A stretch of 62,441 nt of DNA, taken from the NCBI GenBank assembly GCA_021324455.1, contig JAJPJA010000078.1:1-62441 (forward strand), read 5' to 3'. Origin of the DNA: Pseudomonadota bacterium (lineage in GTDB: Bacteria > Desulfobacterota > Binatia > Binatales > Binataceae). The notes under the pieces are model-generated. The model was not told where the DNA came from. It was given only the letters and a program-made list of their open reading frames with translations, and did not search any database. This document shows positions 40,996 through 49,928 of this stretch, piece after piece (the first letter of the stretch is position 1; every line of letters begins with the position of its first letter). A program made the position numbers and the translations under genes.

Positions 40996-41300
40996 TCATC
41001 CGCCCGCTCCTCGATTCTTCTGTGCCATCGAGCCCGGCGGGCATCCCCACCCGCCCGCGGCCGGACGCAAGGATACCAGCGAAGCGATTTGCCTGATTCC
41101 TCCGCGTCCTGCGCCAACGCTCGATCGAAATGACACCCTGGGCCGGCGCGGGCCAACGCCCGCACCGGTATCGATTCGAGCGCCGCACTACGGCGGAGTG
41201 TCATTTCGAGCGTGGTCCGCGCAGCGGGATCCCAGGCCGGACGATCCGAAAATGCCGAAGCTGAGGAACTGGCTGGGGGCCGGCTTGCGATCGCGTCGGA
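40996..41300. other. Intergenic region with a REP-like inverted repeat pair
   Basis: The 305-base gap between convergent genes holds no gene. It carries the opposed short repeats listed separately and GC-rich segments. No T-run terminator is seen. Confidence 0.45.
41126..41208. repeat. Opposed pair of GTGTCATTTCGA-type repeats
   Basis: CGAAATGACAC at 41126-41136 and its exact reverse complement GTGTCATTTCG at 41198-41208 face each other. Both are continued by degenerate GAGCG and GC-rich tails (for example GTGTCATTTCGAGCG). Short intergenic repeats of this wording are familiar from soil metagenome genomes and resemble REP/BIME units. The pair could fold into one long hairpin at the 3' ends of the two convergent genes. 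Confidence 0.5.
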
Positions 41301-43421
41301 TTACCTGGTCGATACGCCGGCCGATTCCGCCACCAGTTCCGACAGGTCGCGGACTTCCATGGTGTCTTCCAGCGACTTGGCCTTCATCGCGTCGGTCATC
41401 ATCGTCATGCAGAACGGGCATCCGGTGGCGACGGTTTCCGGCTTGGCGGCGGTCAACTGATCGAAGCGGACGGCGTTGATGCGATGGGGTCCCACTTCCT
41501 CCTTCCACATGCATCCGCCGCCGGCGCCGCAGCAGTAGGTGCGGTTGCGCGACTGCTCGACGTCGGCCAACTCGGCGCCCGGGATCGCTCCCAATGCGCG
41601 CCGCGCGCTGTTCCATTTGCGGTCATGCCGGGCCATGAAGCAGGGATCGTGATAGGTGACGCGCCGGGCGATTTCCTTGCGCGGCCGCAGCCTGCCAGCG
41701 CGGATCAATTCGTCGATAAATTCCGCCTCGTGCACCACTTCGTATCCGACTTCACCGAAGTCCGGGTATTCCTTCTTCAGATTGTGGTAGCAATGCGGGC
41801 ACTGGGTAACGATTCGTCTGGGCTTGTACTGATTGATGGTCTCCAGGTTCTGAGTGGCCATCGTAGCGTACAGGTATTCGTTGCCGAGCCGGCGCGCCGG
41901 GTCGCCGGTACACATCTCCTGCGTACCGAGGATTGCAAAACGAACCCCGGCCTGTTTCATCAGACCGGCGAATGAACGGCTGACGCGCTGATTGCGCTCG
42001 TCATAGGAGCCGGCGCATCCGACCCAGTACATGACGTCGATATCCGCCGGGTCCTCCAGTTCCGCCATCACGGGGATGTCCAGTCCGTCGGCCCATTCGG
42101 CGCGTTTCTCCTGCGCGATACCCCACGGGTTGCCCTGCACCTCGATGCCCTTGAAAGCTGAGGTCGCCTCCTGCGGGAAGCGGCTTTCCATCAGCACCAG
42201 ATGCCGCCGCATGTCGTCGATGCGCTGGATGTGCTCGATGCCGACCGGGCATCCCTCCTCGCACCATCCGCAGTTCGTGCAGTCCCACACCGCCTGCTCG
42301 GTGGCAACCTGGGTAATCATATCGGCCGCGGCCAGACTGCCTTGCGGGGGCGCGGGAGCCTCACCATTGTCGGCGGTGCCGTTGGCGCGCGCCGCGAGCA
42401 GGTAAGGCGACTTGGCCAGCAGATGCTCGCGCTGCGTTATAACCAGATTCTTGGGATTGAGCGCCTTGTCGGTGGTGGCAGTGGGGCAGTTAATCGTGCA
42501 GCGGCCGCATTCCAGGCAGGTCGACATGTCCAGCAGTTGCTTCCAGCTGTATTGCTCGACCTGGGATACGCCGAACGTCTCCGCGGTTTCGAAATCCTTG
42601 ATGGGCTTGAGCCGTCCGCGCGGACCAAGGTTGCGGAAGAACAAATTGACCGGCGCCAGCAGGAAATGCCTGAGCTTGGAGAACGGGAAGGCGAACAGCA
42701 GCCCGTAAACCAGGATCACGTGCACCAGCCAGAGCCATCGATGGTAGGTCGGACCGGCGCCCAAAGCGCCTTCGAGCCTGCCCAGCCGTCTGCCGACATA
42801 GGCCCATTCGGTGAAATTCGGATGGGTCGCGTTGATGCGCGCGCCTTCCAGCATCAGGCCGGTAATCCCCACCAGCACCAGCATCAACAGCGGATACCAG
42901 TAGCCCAGGTAGTTCTCCAGGTTGTCCAGCATCCGGTCGCCGGGCGGCGGCGCCAGCGGCCGCGGACGGGTGAGAAAACGCCGCGCCGCTGCGGCAATCA
43001 CTCCGCCGATCAGCATCAGGAAGAACGTATCCATGAAGGCTTTGAAGAACAGGTAGAACTCGCCGTTATAGAAGTAGAAGTGGTAACCGAACAGGCTGGC
43101 CAACTCGCGCAGGTCGCTGTTGATCAGCACGATGGTGGTGCCGATGGTCAGGCCGATAAACGCCGTGTAGAAAGTGTAATGCATCCAGCCCCAGCGCTCG
43201 CGTACGACGAAGCCCTGTCCGGCGGCGTCGCGCAGAGCCAGGAAGGCGCGGCGCGCCAACTGGTCGAAGCGGTCCTCGCTGGCGCCCAGGGTGATGCGTC
43301 TGTACCAGTACATTCCAGCCTGCAAAAAGGCGACAATCAGCAGCCCCAGCAGCGCGTACATGATGATGATGAACGCGGGCGGAACGTTCCAAAGGATCTG
43401 GCGTGTGACCTGTTGGTTCAT
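41301..43421 (-). CDS. Membrane Fe-S oxidoreductase with CCG domains (ETF:menaquinone oxidoreductase-like, EMO)
   Basis: The protein is about 706 residues. A NarI-like N-terminal part has several membrane helices (FIIIMYALLGLLIVAFLQAG near the start). Two [4Fe-4S] motifs follow at about 300 and 380 (CLECGRCTINCP; CTNCGWCEEGCP), then a pair of CCG (DUF224/heterodisulfide-reductase D-type) domains (VGCAGSYDERNQR, QCPHCYHNL; CCGAGGGCMW, TGCPFC). This is the architecture of the ETF:(methyl)menaquinone oxidoreductase EMO. It would take electrons from ETF and reduce menaquinone. etfA and etfB lie directly upstream on the same strand. The ATG at 43421 is preferred; an ATG at 43463 is possible. Confidence 0.9.
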   Translation of the reverse strand: MNQQVTRQILWNVPPAFIIIMYALLGLLIVAFLQAGMYWYRRITLGASEDRFDQLARRAFLALRDAAGQGFVVRERWGWMHYTFYTAFIGLTIGTTIVLINSDLRELASLFGYHFYFYNGEFYLFFKAFMDTFFLMLIGGVIAAAARRFLTRPRPLAPPPGDRMLDNLENYLGYWYPLLMLVLVGITGLMLEGARINATHPNFTEWAYVGRRLGRLEGALGAGPTYHRWLWLVHVILVYGLLFAFPFSKLRHFLLAPVNLFFRNLGPRGRLKPIKDFETAETFGVSQVEQYSWKQLLDMSTCLECGRCTINCPTATTDKALNPKNLVITQREHLLAKSPYLLAARANGTADNGEAPAPPQGSLAAADMITQVATEQAVWDCTNCGWCEEGCPVGIEHIQRIDDMRRHLVLMESRFPQEATSAFKGIEVQGNPWGIAQEKRAEWADGLDIPVMAELEDPADIDVMYWVGCAGSYDERNQRVSRSFAGLMKQAGVRFAILGTQEMCTGDPARRLGNEYLYATMATQNLETINQYKPRRIVTQCPHCYHNLKKEYPDFGEVGYEVVHEAEFIDELIRAGRLRPRKEIARRVTYHDPCFMARHDRKWNSARRALGAIPGAELADVEQSRNRTYCCGAGGGCMWKEEVGPHRINAVRFDQLTAAKPETVATGCPFCMTMMTDAMKAKSLEDTMEVRDLSELVAESAGVSTR

Positions 43422-43623
43422 TTCATTCTCTTGCTCACGAATATCGTCAGCACTGCGCGGCATGCCGCATCCGGCGCGGCCGGCTCAGGGCGATCCCAGC
43501 ACTTAAATCAAATTCCGGGAGGGGAGTTCAATCGCGGCTGCGGTTGGGAAATTCCGAACTCCGGGCTGCGCTTAAGGTCGGTCTGAAGCGGATGGTTTCG
43601 CAGCGAGGTGGAGTATTCAGCGA

Positions 43624-44598
43624 CTACGCCTGCTTGAGCTTGCGGACCTCCTCGGTCATTTCGGGAATCGCCTTGAACAGGTCGGCGACCAGGCCATAGT
43701 CGGCAACGCTGAAAATCGGCGCCTCTTCATCCTTGTTGATGGCCACAATAACCTTGGAGTCTTTCATGCCGGCCAGATGCTGAATCGCGCCGGAGATGCC
43801 GACCGCGATATAGAGGTCGGGCGCGACCACTTTGCCGGTCTGGCCGACCTGCAGATCGTTGGGCACGAAGCCCGCGTCGACCGCGGCGCGGCTGGCGCCC
43901 ATCGCGGCGCCGACCACGTCCACCAGCGGTTCAAGCACGGTGGTGAAGTTCTCGCCCGACTTAAGGCCGCGCCCGCCGGAAATGACGATTCTCGCCTCGG
44001 TGAGTTGCGGACGGTCGCTCTTGATTTCATTGAAGCCGACGAATTCCATCTTGAGCGACGCCTGATCGATATTGGCAGCGGCCTTCTCCACCGGCGAGGG
44101 GCTGGAGCTTTCGGGCGCGGCGTCGAACGCGGTCGAGCGCACAGTGATGACTTTTACCGGCCCGTCCATTTCCACCAGCGCCATCCCGTTGCCGGCGTAC
44201 ATCGGCCGGATAACGCTGCCGTCGTCGTTGATGGTGATGATGTCGGAGGCCATCGGAGCTTCCAGCCGCGCCGCCAGCCGCGGCATCAGGTCCTTGCCGC
44301 GCGCCGTCGCCGTCGCCATCACGTATTCGGCGCCGATAGTCTTGACCAGGTTGGCGAGCGCCTGCGCGTGCGCATCGGCCAGATAGTTCTTGAGTGCGGG
44401 ATGCTCCAGCGCGATTACTTTGGCGGCGCCGTATCTGGCCGCCTTTTGCGCCAGCGCGTCAAGATTCTCCCCCAGCACCGCGACGACGCACTGCACGCCG
44501 CGTTTGCGCGCCATCTCCAGGCCGGCGTTGATTGCGACCAAGGTCGATTTGGGGAAATGCTCGTGCTGATACTCGGCGAAAACTAAAACGTCACCCAT
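43624..44598 (-). CDS. etfA: Electron transfer flavoprotein subunit alpha
   Basis: The 324-residue EtfA has the N-terminal Rossmann-like domain (DVLVFAEYQHEHFPKSTL). The conserved FAD-binding C-terminal block contains SGGRGLKSGENF, AAMGASRAAVDAGF, QVGQTGKVVAPDLYIAVGIS and INKDEEAPIFSVADYGLVAD. With EtfB it accepts electrons from acyl-CoA dehydrogenases. The ATG has AGGAAG eight bases upstream. The order etfB-etfA-EMO on one strand fits a single transcript that delivers beta-oxidation electrons to menaquinone; 202 bases lie between etfA and the oxidoreductase start, so a secondary promoter is possible. Confidence 0.96.
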   Translation of the reverse strand: MGDVLVFAEYQHEHFPKSTLVAINAGLEMARKRGVQCVVAVLGENLDALAQKAARYGAAKVIALEHPALKNYLADAHAQALANLVKTIGAEYVMATATARGKDLMPRLAARLEAPMASDIITINDDGSVIRPMYAGNGMALVEMDGPVKVITVRSTAFDAAPESSSPSPVEKAAANIDQASLKMEFVGFNEIKSDRPQLTEARIVISGGRGLKSGENFTTVLEPLVDVVGAAMGASRAAVDAGFVPNDLQVGQTGKVVAPDLYIAVGISGAIQHLAGMKDSKVIVAINKDEEAPIFSVADYGLVADLFKAIPEMTEEVRKLKQA

Positions 44599-44664
44599 GT
44601 GATTGTCTTCCTGGACTGTATGTGGCCGGCTGCGCGCGGCCGCCTCGCGCGGCGCCGCCCGTTG

Positions 44665-45414
44665 TCAAATAAGCTTGGCTTCCTCGTGCAGGAGTTTGAC
44701 CAGCTCCTCCACCGAGCCCACCTTGCGGCCGGCCTGCCGCTTGGGCGGGGCCTTGAGTTCCTTGATCTTCAGCTTCGGCGTCAGGTCCAGGCCGAGGCTG
44801 CCGATAGGGATTTCTTTGAGTTCCTTTTTGCGCGCCTTCATGATTCCGGGCAGCGACGCGTAACGCGGTTCGTTGAGCCGCAGGTCGGTGGTAATCACGG
44901 CGGGCAGTGGAAACGCGACGGTTTCCAGTCCGCCGTCAACTTCACGAATTACGGTGCAGCGCTCGCCCTCGATATCGACTTTGGAAGCAAACGTCGCCTG
45001 TGGCCATCCGAGCAGCTCGGCCAGCATCTGCCCGACCTGGTTGGAGTCGTCATCGATCGCCTGTTTGCCGAGGATAACCAGTTGGGGCTGCTCTTCGGCG
45101 ACGATTTTGGCGATGACGCGCGCGATCGCCAGCGTATCCAGCGGCTGGTCGTTGACCACCAGCTTGGCGCGGTCGGCGCCCATCGCGAGTCCGGTGCGGA
45201 GCTGCTCCTGCCAGTTGCTCTGGCCGATGGTCAACAGCACAACTTCACCGGTCTTGAGGCGTTCCTTGATGCGTAAAGCTTCTTCGATGGCGATTTCGTC
45301 GAACGGATTGATGACCCATTTGACGTTATCGGTAGCGATTCCGGTCCCGTCGGCCAGGATTCTGATAGTAGTGGCGGGATCGGGGACGCGCTTCAGCGGT
45401 ACCAGAATTTTCAC
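44665..45414 (-). CDS. etfB: Electron transfer flavoprotein subunit beta
   Basis: The 249-residue EtfB has the characteristic start (MKILVPLKRVPDPATTIRI), NVKWVINPFDEIAIEEALRI, and the AMP-binding/recognition region (GKQAIDDDSNQVGQMLAELL). LRLNEPRYASLPGIMKARKK is the recognition loop that docks on dehydrogenases. It begins with GTG and has AAGGAG seven bases upstream. It lies 66 bases before etfA and 147 bases after the IclR-type regulator; all are on the minus strand. No sign of the bifurcating EtfAB accessory subunits (CarE, FixCX) is seen. Confidence 0.96.
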   Translation of the reverse strand: MKILVPLKRVPDPATTIRILADGTGIATDNVKWVINPFDEIAIEEALRIKERLKTGEVVLLTIGQSNWQEQLRTGLAMGADRAKLVVNDQPLDTLAIARVIAKIVAEEQPQLVILGKQAIDDDSNQVGQMLAELLGWPQATFASKVDIEGERCTVIREVDGGLETVAFPLPAVITTDLRLNEPRYASLPGIMKARKKELKEIPIGSLGLDLTPKLKIKELKAPPKRQAGRKVGSVEELVKLLHEEAKLI

Positions 45415-45561
45415 AGAATTGCTCCTTGGAATGAGCCGCTATGCGAGGCACAGCGCCTGGCATCTCTCCGCGCGGGGAGTGAGGCAGGCGATGGGAAACT
45501 AACAACCGTGGCAGTTTCAGTCAAATCAGGGTTTGAGCGAGGAACCGGCGGCGGCAGGCGG

Positions 45562-46344
45562 CTATTCGTTGTAACCCAGGCGGCGCGACAGGTCCTGTCC
45601 GGCTTCCAGGATCACCGGCGCGATTTCTGTGGCCACCCGTTCCGCCGGAATCCGATATGACGGTCCCGCCACCGCCAGCGACCCGACCACGGTGCGAGTG
45701 TAGTCCCGAATGGGCACGGCGACGGAGCAGACATCCTCCATATATTCGCAGTTATCGACCGCATAGCCGTTGCTGGCCACCGCCGCGAGCTGTTCGAGCA
45801 GCTTGGAACGATCGATAATCGTCTGGCCGGTATGCGTCCGCATCTGCTCGGGCAAGGTCGACTTCAGTTCCTCGTCGGCTTCGAAGGCGAGATAAACCTT
45901 GCCCGACGCGGTGCAATACAGCGGCAGCGACTCGCCGATGGGCGGGGTGATCTTGACCACCCGATCCTCGGGCTCGGCGGCTTCCAGCGGGACCACGGCG
46001 TCGCGCCGGACGATCCCGACAAAAGTACTCTCACGGCATCGGCGGGCCAGATCGGACAGGATAGGACGCGCCTGGCGGACCAGGCCCATATGGTTGATGT
46101 AACTGCGGCCGAGGTTGAGGCAGCGGATACCGAGGCGGTAGTTTTCAGTTGAGCGGTTCTGTTCGATGTATCCGCGCGCTTCCAGCGTGGCGAGCAGGCG
46201 GAAAACGTTGTTCTTGTGGAGCTTCAGGCGCTTGGACAGCTCGGTGACGCCCAATTCGTCCACGTCGCGGGAGAATTGTTCCAGTACGTCGAGCGAATGA
46301 GCCACCGACTGGATCACGTAATTAGTTTTGTCGCGGCGAACCAT
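45562..46344 (-). CDS. IclR family transcriptional regulator
   Basis: The 260-residue protein has an N-terminal winged helix-turn-helix (LGVTELSKRLKLHKNNVFRL, about residues 30-50). The effector-binding IclR domain contains RESTFVGIVRRDAVVPL, LYCTASGKVYLAF and YAVDNCEYMEDVCSVAVPI. IclR proteins control catabolic operons in response to small aromatic or carboxylic acids. The start at 46344 is used; the frame to 46392 is longer but lacks a ribosome site. It is upstream of etfB on the same strand and divergent from the VOC-protein gene, so it may control either direction. Confidence 0.88.
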   Translation of the reverse strand: MVRRDKTNYVIQSVAHSLDVLEQFSRDVDELGVTELSKRLKLHKNNVFRLLATLEARGYIEQNRSTENYRLGIRCLNLGRSYINHMGLVRQARPILSDLARRCRESTFVGIVRRDAVVPLEAAEPEDRVVKITPPIGESLPLYCTASGKVYLAFEADEELKSTLPEQMRTHTGQTIIDRSKLLEQLAAVASNGYAVDNCEYMEDVCSVAVPIRDYTRTVVGSLAVAGPSYRIPAERVATEIAPVILEAGQDLSRRLGYNE

Positions 46345-46524
46345 TACGTTTTGGTACCTCTGAGTCGGATGGCTTGAGTGGGCGCCCGCCATTTTGGGAT
46401 AGCGTTTTAATTTAGTGCCAGCCCGCCCGCCGTGTCAACGCGGGTTTTCGCCTGGCTCCGGATGCGCTTGCGGACCCACAATAATGTAAACTGGCCGGCG
46501 TGGCCTGCTGCCTCAGGAGATATC

Positions 46525-46917
46525 GTGATCCAAACCCAGGGGATGCGCCATGTCGCTTTGCGCGTGGCCGATGTCGAGCGATCGAAAAGTTTCTATACCG
46601 AGGTATTCGGGATGCGCGTCGTATGGCAACCCGACCCGGATAACGCTTATCTCAGTTCCGGCCTCGATAATCTCGCGCTGCATCGCGAACCTGACGGCGC
46701 GCGCGCCCCGGCGCTGGAAGGCGTGCTGGATCATATCGGCTTCTTTGTGGCCGATCTTGCTCAGCTCGAGCGCAATTTCCAATGGGCCAGGGAGCGCGGG
46801 CTCGATATCGTTCGACCCCTGCGGCAGCATCGCGACGGCACCTCGTCGTTCTATCTCAGGGATCCCGACGGGGTGGTGATCCAGTTGATTTACGATCCCG
46901 CCATGCGCGTCATCTAG
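46525..46917 (+). CDS. VOC (glyoxalase/extradiol dioxygenase fold) protein
   Basis: The 130-residue protein has two beta-alpha-beta-beta-beta modules (VALRVADVERSKSFYTEVF; HIGFFVADLAQLERNFQWA) and ends DPDGVVIQLIYDP. The His ligands (RHVALRV and DHIGFF) are present. The usual Glu of the last strand is Gln here (VIQLI), so metal binding may be altered. It starts with GTG at 46525 because AGGAGA lies five bases upstream; the longer frame to 46432 is leader. It is followed by an aldo/keto reductase gene 56 bases later and is divergent from the IclR regulator. Confidence 0.75.
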   Translation: MIQTQGMRHVALRVADVERSKSFYTEVFGMRVVWQPDPDNAYLSSGLDNLALHREPDGARAPALEGVLDHIGFFVADLAQLERNFQWARERGLDIVRPLRQHRDGTSSFYLRDPDGVVIQLIYDPAMRVI

Positions 46918-46973
46918 AGTTCCGCTCAACCCGCGGGCCCGGCATCACCCGGCCTGCACGAGGTATCGTTAAT

Positions 46974-48083
46974 ATGATCAAAGGCAAAGCGACCCCCGCG
47001 GGGACGGTTTCTTATGCGGCAAGGTTCGCCGGCTTGCCCGGCAACTATCGCGCGATGTTCGGTCTGGCGGCGTCATCGCTGGGGATGGGAACCTATTTGG
47101 GCGAGATGGACCGGGAAACGGATGAGCTTTACCGGGAGGCGGCCAAATCCGCCGTCGCCGGCGGCGTCAACGTGATCGACACCGCGGTCAATTACCGTTT
47201 TCAGCGCAGCGAGCGCTCCATTGGGGCCGCAATCAGGGAACTGATCGACGCCGGCAGCCTCAGGCGCGAGGAGATAATCGTCGCCAGCAAGGGCGGCTAC
47301 ATCACGTTCGACGGCGAGATGCCGGCGGATCCGCGCGAATACTTCGATCGCGTCTACATAAGGACGGGTCTCATCGGGCCCGACGATTTCGTCGACAACT
47401 CGCATTGCATGACGCCCCGTTATATTGAGGCGATGCTCGAACGCAGCCGCGCCAATCTTGGCCTGGAGACGGTCGACGTTTACTTCGTGCACAATCCGGA
47501 AACCCAGGCCGCGGCGGTGGGACGGACCGAATTCATGCGCCGGATGCGGCTGGTGTTCGAGTTGCTCGAGCGCAAGGCGGCAGCCGGCGCGATTGGGGTT
47601 TACGGTGCCGCGACCTGGAACGGATTCAGGGTGCGTCCCGACAGCGCCGATTATCTGTCGCTGCAGGAGCTGGTCGATTTAGCCCGGGAGGTAGGCGGCG
47701 CCGACCATCATTTCAAGCTAATCCAGTTGCCCTACAGCCTCGCAATGCCGGAGGCGTTCACCACGCCCAATCAACGTGTCACCGGCGAACAGCAAGCACT
47801 ATCCGTGCTCGAAGCCGCGCGCACCCTGGGCGTCGCGGTATGGGCGAGCGCCTCCCTGCTGCAGGGGCGCCTCACCGGAGGGCTGCCGGAAGTGGTGGCA
47901 AATGCGATGGAGGGTCTGCGCACCGACGCGCAGCGTTCGATCCAGTTCGTGCGCTCAACGCCCGGCGTCAATTTGGCCCTGGTCGGGATGAAGACGGTTG
48001 CTCACGTCAGCGAGAACATCGAGACCCTGAAGCACCCGCCCGCACCGTTCGATTCGTTCATGAAGCTGTTTACCAAGGCGTGA
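46974..48083 (+). CDS. Aldo/keto reductase
   Basis: The 369-residue TIM-barrel oxidoreductase has the AKR tetrad: Asp69 and Tyr74 (NVIDTAVNYRFQRSE), Lys106 (IIVASKGG) and a His in VDVYFVHNPE. Later motifs are GVYGAATWNG, the Asn/Gln region ALPYS-like LIQLPYSLAMPEAF, and the cofactor loop VAVWASASLLQGRL. Residues 116-140 form an insertion (DPREYFDRVYIRTGLIGPDD) not seen in small AKRs. The ATG at 46974 has GAGGT nine bases upstream; the longer frame to 46782 overlaps the VOC gene. The substrate is unknown. Confidence 0.87.
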   Translation: MIKGKATPAGTVSYAARFAGLPGNYRAMFGLAASSLGMGTYLGEMDRETDELYREAAKSAVAGGVNVIDTAVNYRFQRSERSIGAAIRELIDAGSLRREEIIVASKGGYITFDGEMPADPREYFDRVYIRTGLIGPDDFVDNSHCMTPRYIEAMLERSRANLGLETVDVYFVHNPETQAAAVGRTEFMRRMRLVFELLERKAAAGAIGVYGAATWNGFRVRPDSADYLSLQELVDLAREVGGADHHFKLIQLPYSLAMPEAFTTPNQRVTGEQQALSVLEAARTLGVAVWASASLLQGRLTGGLPEVVANAMEGLRTDAQRSIQFVRSTPGVNLALVGMKTVAHVSENIETLKHPPAPFDSFMKLFTKA

Positions 48084-48131
48084 GCCTTCGGCAAACGGCA
48101 CCTAGCCACAGGCGGCCAGCCGCGTCAAGCG

Positions 48132-49220
48132 TTAGAGCACCTCGTCGGCGATCTGCTGCAGCGACGCCGACGTATCGCCCAGCAGGAGTTCGTTGCTCTT
48201 GATGCGTTTGAAGTACAGATGCAGGTCGTACTCCCAGGTAAATCCGATTCCGCCATGGACGTGAATCGCCTGGCTGCCGAGCAGCGCGCCCGGTCCTGAC
48301 GCTGCCGCCTTGGCCATCGCAATCGCCACTTTGCGCTCGGGCACGTTGCTGTCGATGGCCCAGGCGGCGTAATAGACCGCCGACCGCAGCCGGTCGATGA
48401 TCGCGCCCATCTCCGCAATCCTCACTTTGACCGCCTGATTGGAGCCGACCGGCTTACCGAACTGGATCCGCTCCTTCACGTACGCCACCGACATCTCGAC
48501 CATCTTCTCGGCTACGCCGAGGCTCTCCGCAGCCAGCGCCGCGCGCCACTCGTCGATTAGAGTCGCGATTGCGCCCGACGCGTCAGCGCCGCCGAAGACC
48601 GACGCTGTGCCTGGAACGCTGACGCCGCTCAGCGTCATCTCATACTGGCGCACGCTGCGGTCCATCACGTCGAGGTCGAGCCATTGGATGCCCGCGGTGC
48701 CAGTTGAAACGGCAAACAGGCCGCGCTGGCCGCCGGGCATCGCCGCCTCGACCAGAGCGGTTGCGGCCAACGGCCCGAACGGTACGAATTCCAGCTTGCC
48801 CTCGAGCGTCCAGTTGCCGCCCGCCGCCTGCGCCTTTACGCCCTCGCCCAGCGCCAGCGTGAAACTGGAGGCGCCGCTGACGATCTGCTTGAGCAATTCG
48901 CCGCGCGCGGGACTTGCGGGTGCGGCGGCGATTGCCCGTCCGGCCAGCAGCGTCGTGGTCAGGGGAACGGGCGCGACCGCGCGCCCAGCCTCTTCCAGCA
49001 GCACGATAAAGTCTTCAAAGCGCAGGCCCGAACCGCCGTCCGCCTCGGGCACCATCAACGCGGTCCATCCGCCGTCGCTCAGGGTCTTCCACAGGCCCGG
49101 GTCGCGGCCGTCGCCGTCGTAGGCAATCTGCCGGACGTGGCGGATGTCGCACGCGCCCTCGAATAAACTGCGCAGCGCTTTGCGCATTTCCTGCTGGTTT
49201 TCGTTCAGGTCGAAATCCAT
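48132..49220 (-). CDS. Acyl-CoA dehydrogenase family protein
   Basis: The 362-residue flavoprotein has the ACAD N-terminal helical domain (FDLNENQQEMRKALRSLF). The middle beta domain follows, and the C-terminal helical domain contains RIQFGKPVGSNQAVKVRIAE, VHGGIGFTWEYDLHLYFK and LLGDTSA. It is shorter than classical ACADs (about 380) and has a divergent middle. It resembles the smaller subunit of heteromeric actinobacterial-type ACADs used on bulky or steroid-like acyl-CoAs, which work with a second ACAD. The ATG at 49220 has AGGTGA just upstream. The ETF group 3 kb away would accept its electrons. Confidence 0.87.
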   Translation of the reverse strand: MDFDLNENQQEMRKALRSLFEGACDIRHVRQIAYDGDGRDPGLWKTLSDGGWTALMVPEADGGSGLRFEDFIVLLEEAGRAVAPVPLTTTLLAGRAIAAAPASPARGELLKQIVSGASSFTLALGEGVKAQAAGGNWTLEGKLEFVPFGPLAATALVEAAMPGGQRGLFAVSTGTAGIQWLDLDVMDRSVRQYEMTLSGVSVPGTASVFGGADASGAIATLIDEWRAALAAESLGVAEKMVEMSVAYVKERIQFGKPVGSNQAVKVRIAEMGAIIDRLRSAVYYAAWAIDSNVPERKVAIAMAKAAASGPGALLGSQAIHVHGGIGFTWEYDLHLYFKRIKSNELLLGDTSASLQQIADEVL

Positions 49221-49314
49221 AGAGTCACCTGTTTGGGCGCAAACATCAGAAAAGTAAGACAGCCGTACTCGCGAAGCAACAGGTGTTCCGCCGCCCCCAG
49301 GGGAGGACGCGCAG

Positions 49315-49743
49315 TCATTTCTCCTGCAGGGTTTTGATGAAGCTGACCAGGTCCTGGATGCGCCGGCGCGTGTTCGCCTCGCTGGTGGGATTGGGCTGTC
49401 CTTCGCCCATTTGCCAATTGACGCCCCAGGTCGGCATCCGGTTTTCCCCCAACTCGTGCGCGGCGATATTATCGCGCCCATCGATCGCCTTATAGATCTC
49501 CTGCGCAGGGAAGACTCCGTGATTCTCCTTGCTGAGCCGGGTGAGGTCCCTGGGGTGGAGCGCGGGTAGAACCGTCACCGCCTCGCCGTCGCCCTTGCCG
49601 GTGGGCCCGTGGCATACGGCGCAGTTGTTGCGGTAGTCCTGCTGGCCGGGTATCACCTGGGCGCGGGCGCCGGCGGCGCAGGTAAAAAAGGCAGCCGCAA
49701 GCGCGGCTCCGTACAGGGACCATCCTTTGGCGTCGGCAGGCAT
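49315..49743 (-). CDS. Periplasmic monoheme cytochrome c
   Basis: The 142-residue protein has a signal peptide (AALAAAFFTCAAGARA) and one haem motif, CAVCH (Cys41, Cys44, His45), in YRNNCAVCHGPTGKGDGEAV, typical of class I cytochromes. The distal ligand may be the Met in ENRMPTWG. The C-terminal helix (RIQDLVSFIKTLQEK) completes the fold. The ATG at 49743 has GGAAGG eight bases upstream. It is 94 bases upstream of the acyl-CoA dehydrogenase start on the same strand, but it is not an obvious partner and may belong to a nearby redox chain. Confidence 0.88.
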   Translation of the reverse strand: MPADAKGWSLYGAALAAAFFTCAAGARAQVIPGQQDYRNNCAVCHGPTGKGDGEAVTVLPALHPRDLTRLSKENHGVFPAQEIYKAIDGRDNIAAHELGENRMPTWGVNWQMGEGQPNPTSEANTRRRIQDLVSFIKTLQEK

Positions 49744-49928
49744 CGTTCGGCCCTTCCTTTCTGATGCGTCAGTCATCCTGTCCCGGCGGACAGCCGATGA
49801 TAGCATGCTCGATTGCGCAAGCGGCGACGCCGCGGCGGCACCGGGGGTCATTTTATCGAAGGTGATGGACCGCGCCCGGGAATTGATCGATCCTAAAGGC
49901 CTGGGGCGATGAAGGCGAGAGGCGCGAC

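Noticed and set aside
43523..43562. Short inverted repeat GGAGTTC/GAACTCC near etfA
   Set aside because: Seven-base arms with a 26-base loop are common by chance; no regulatory role can be argued.
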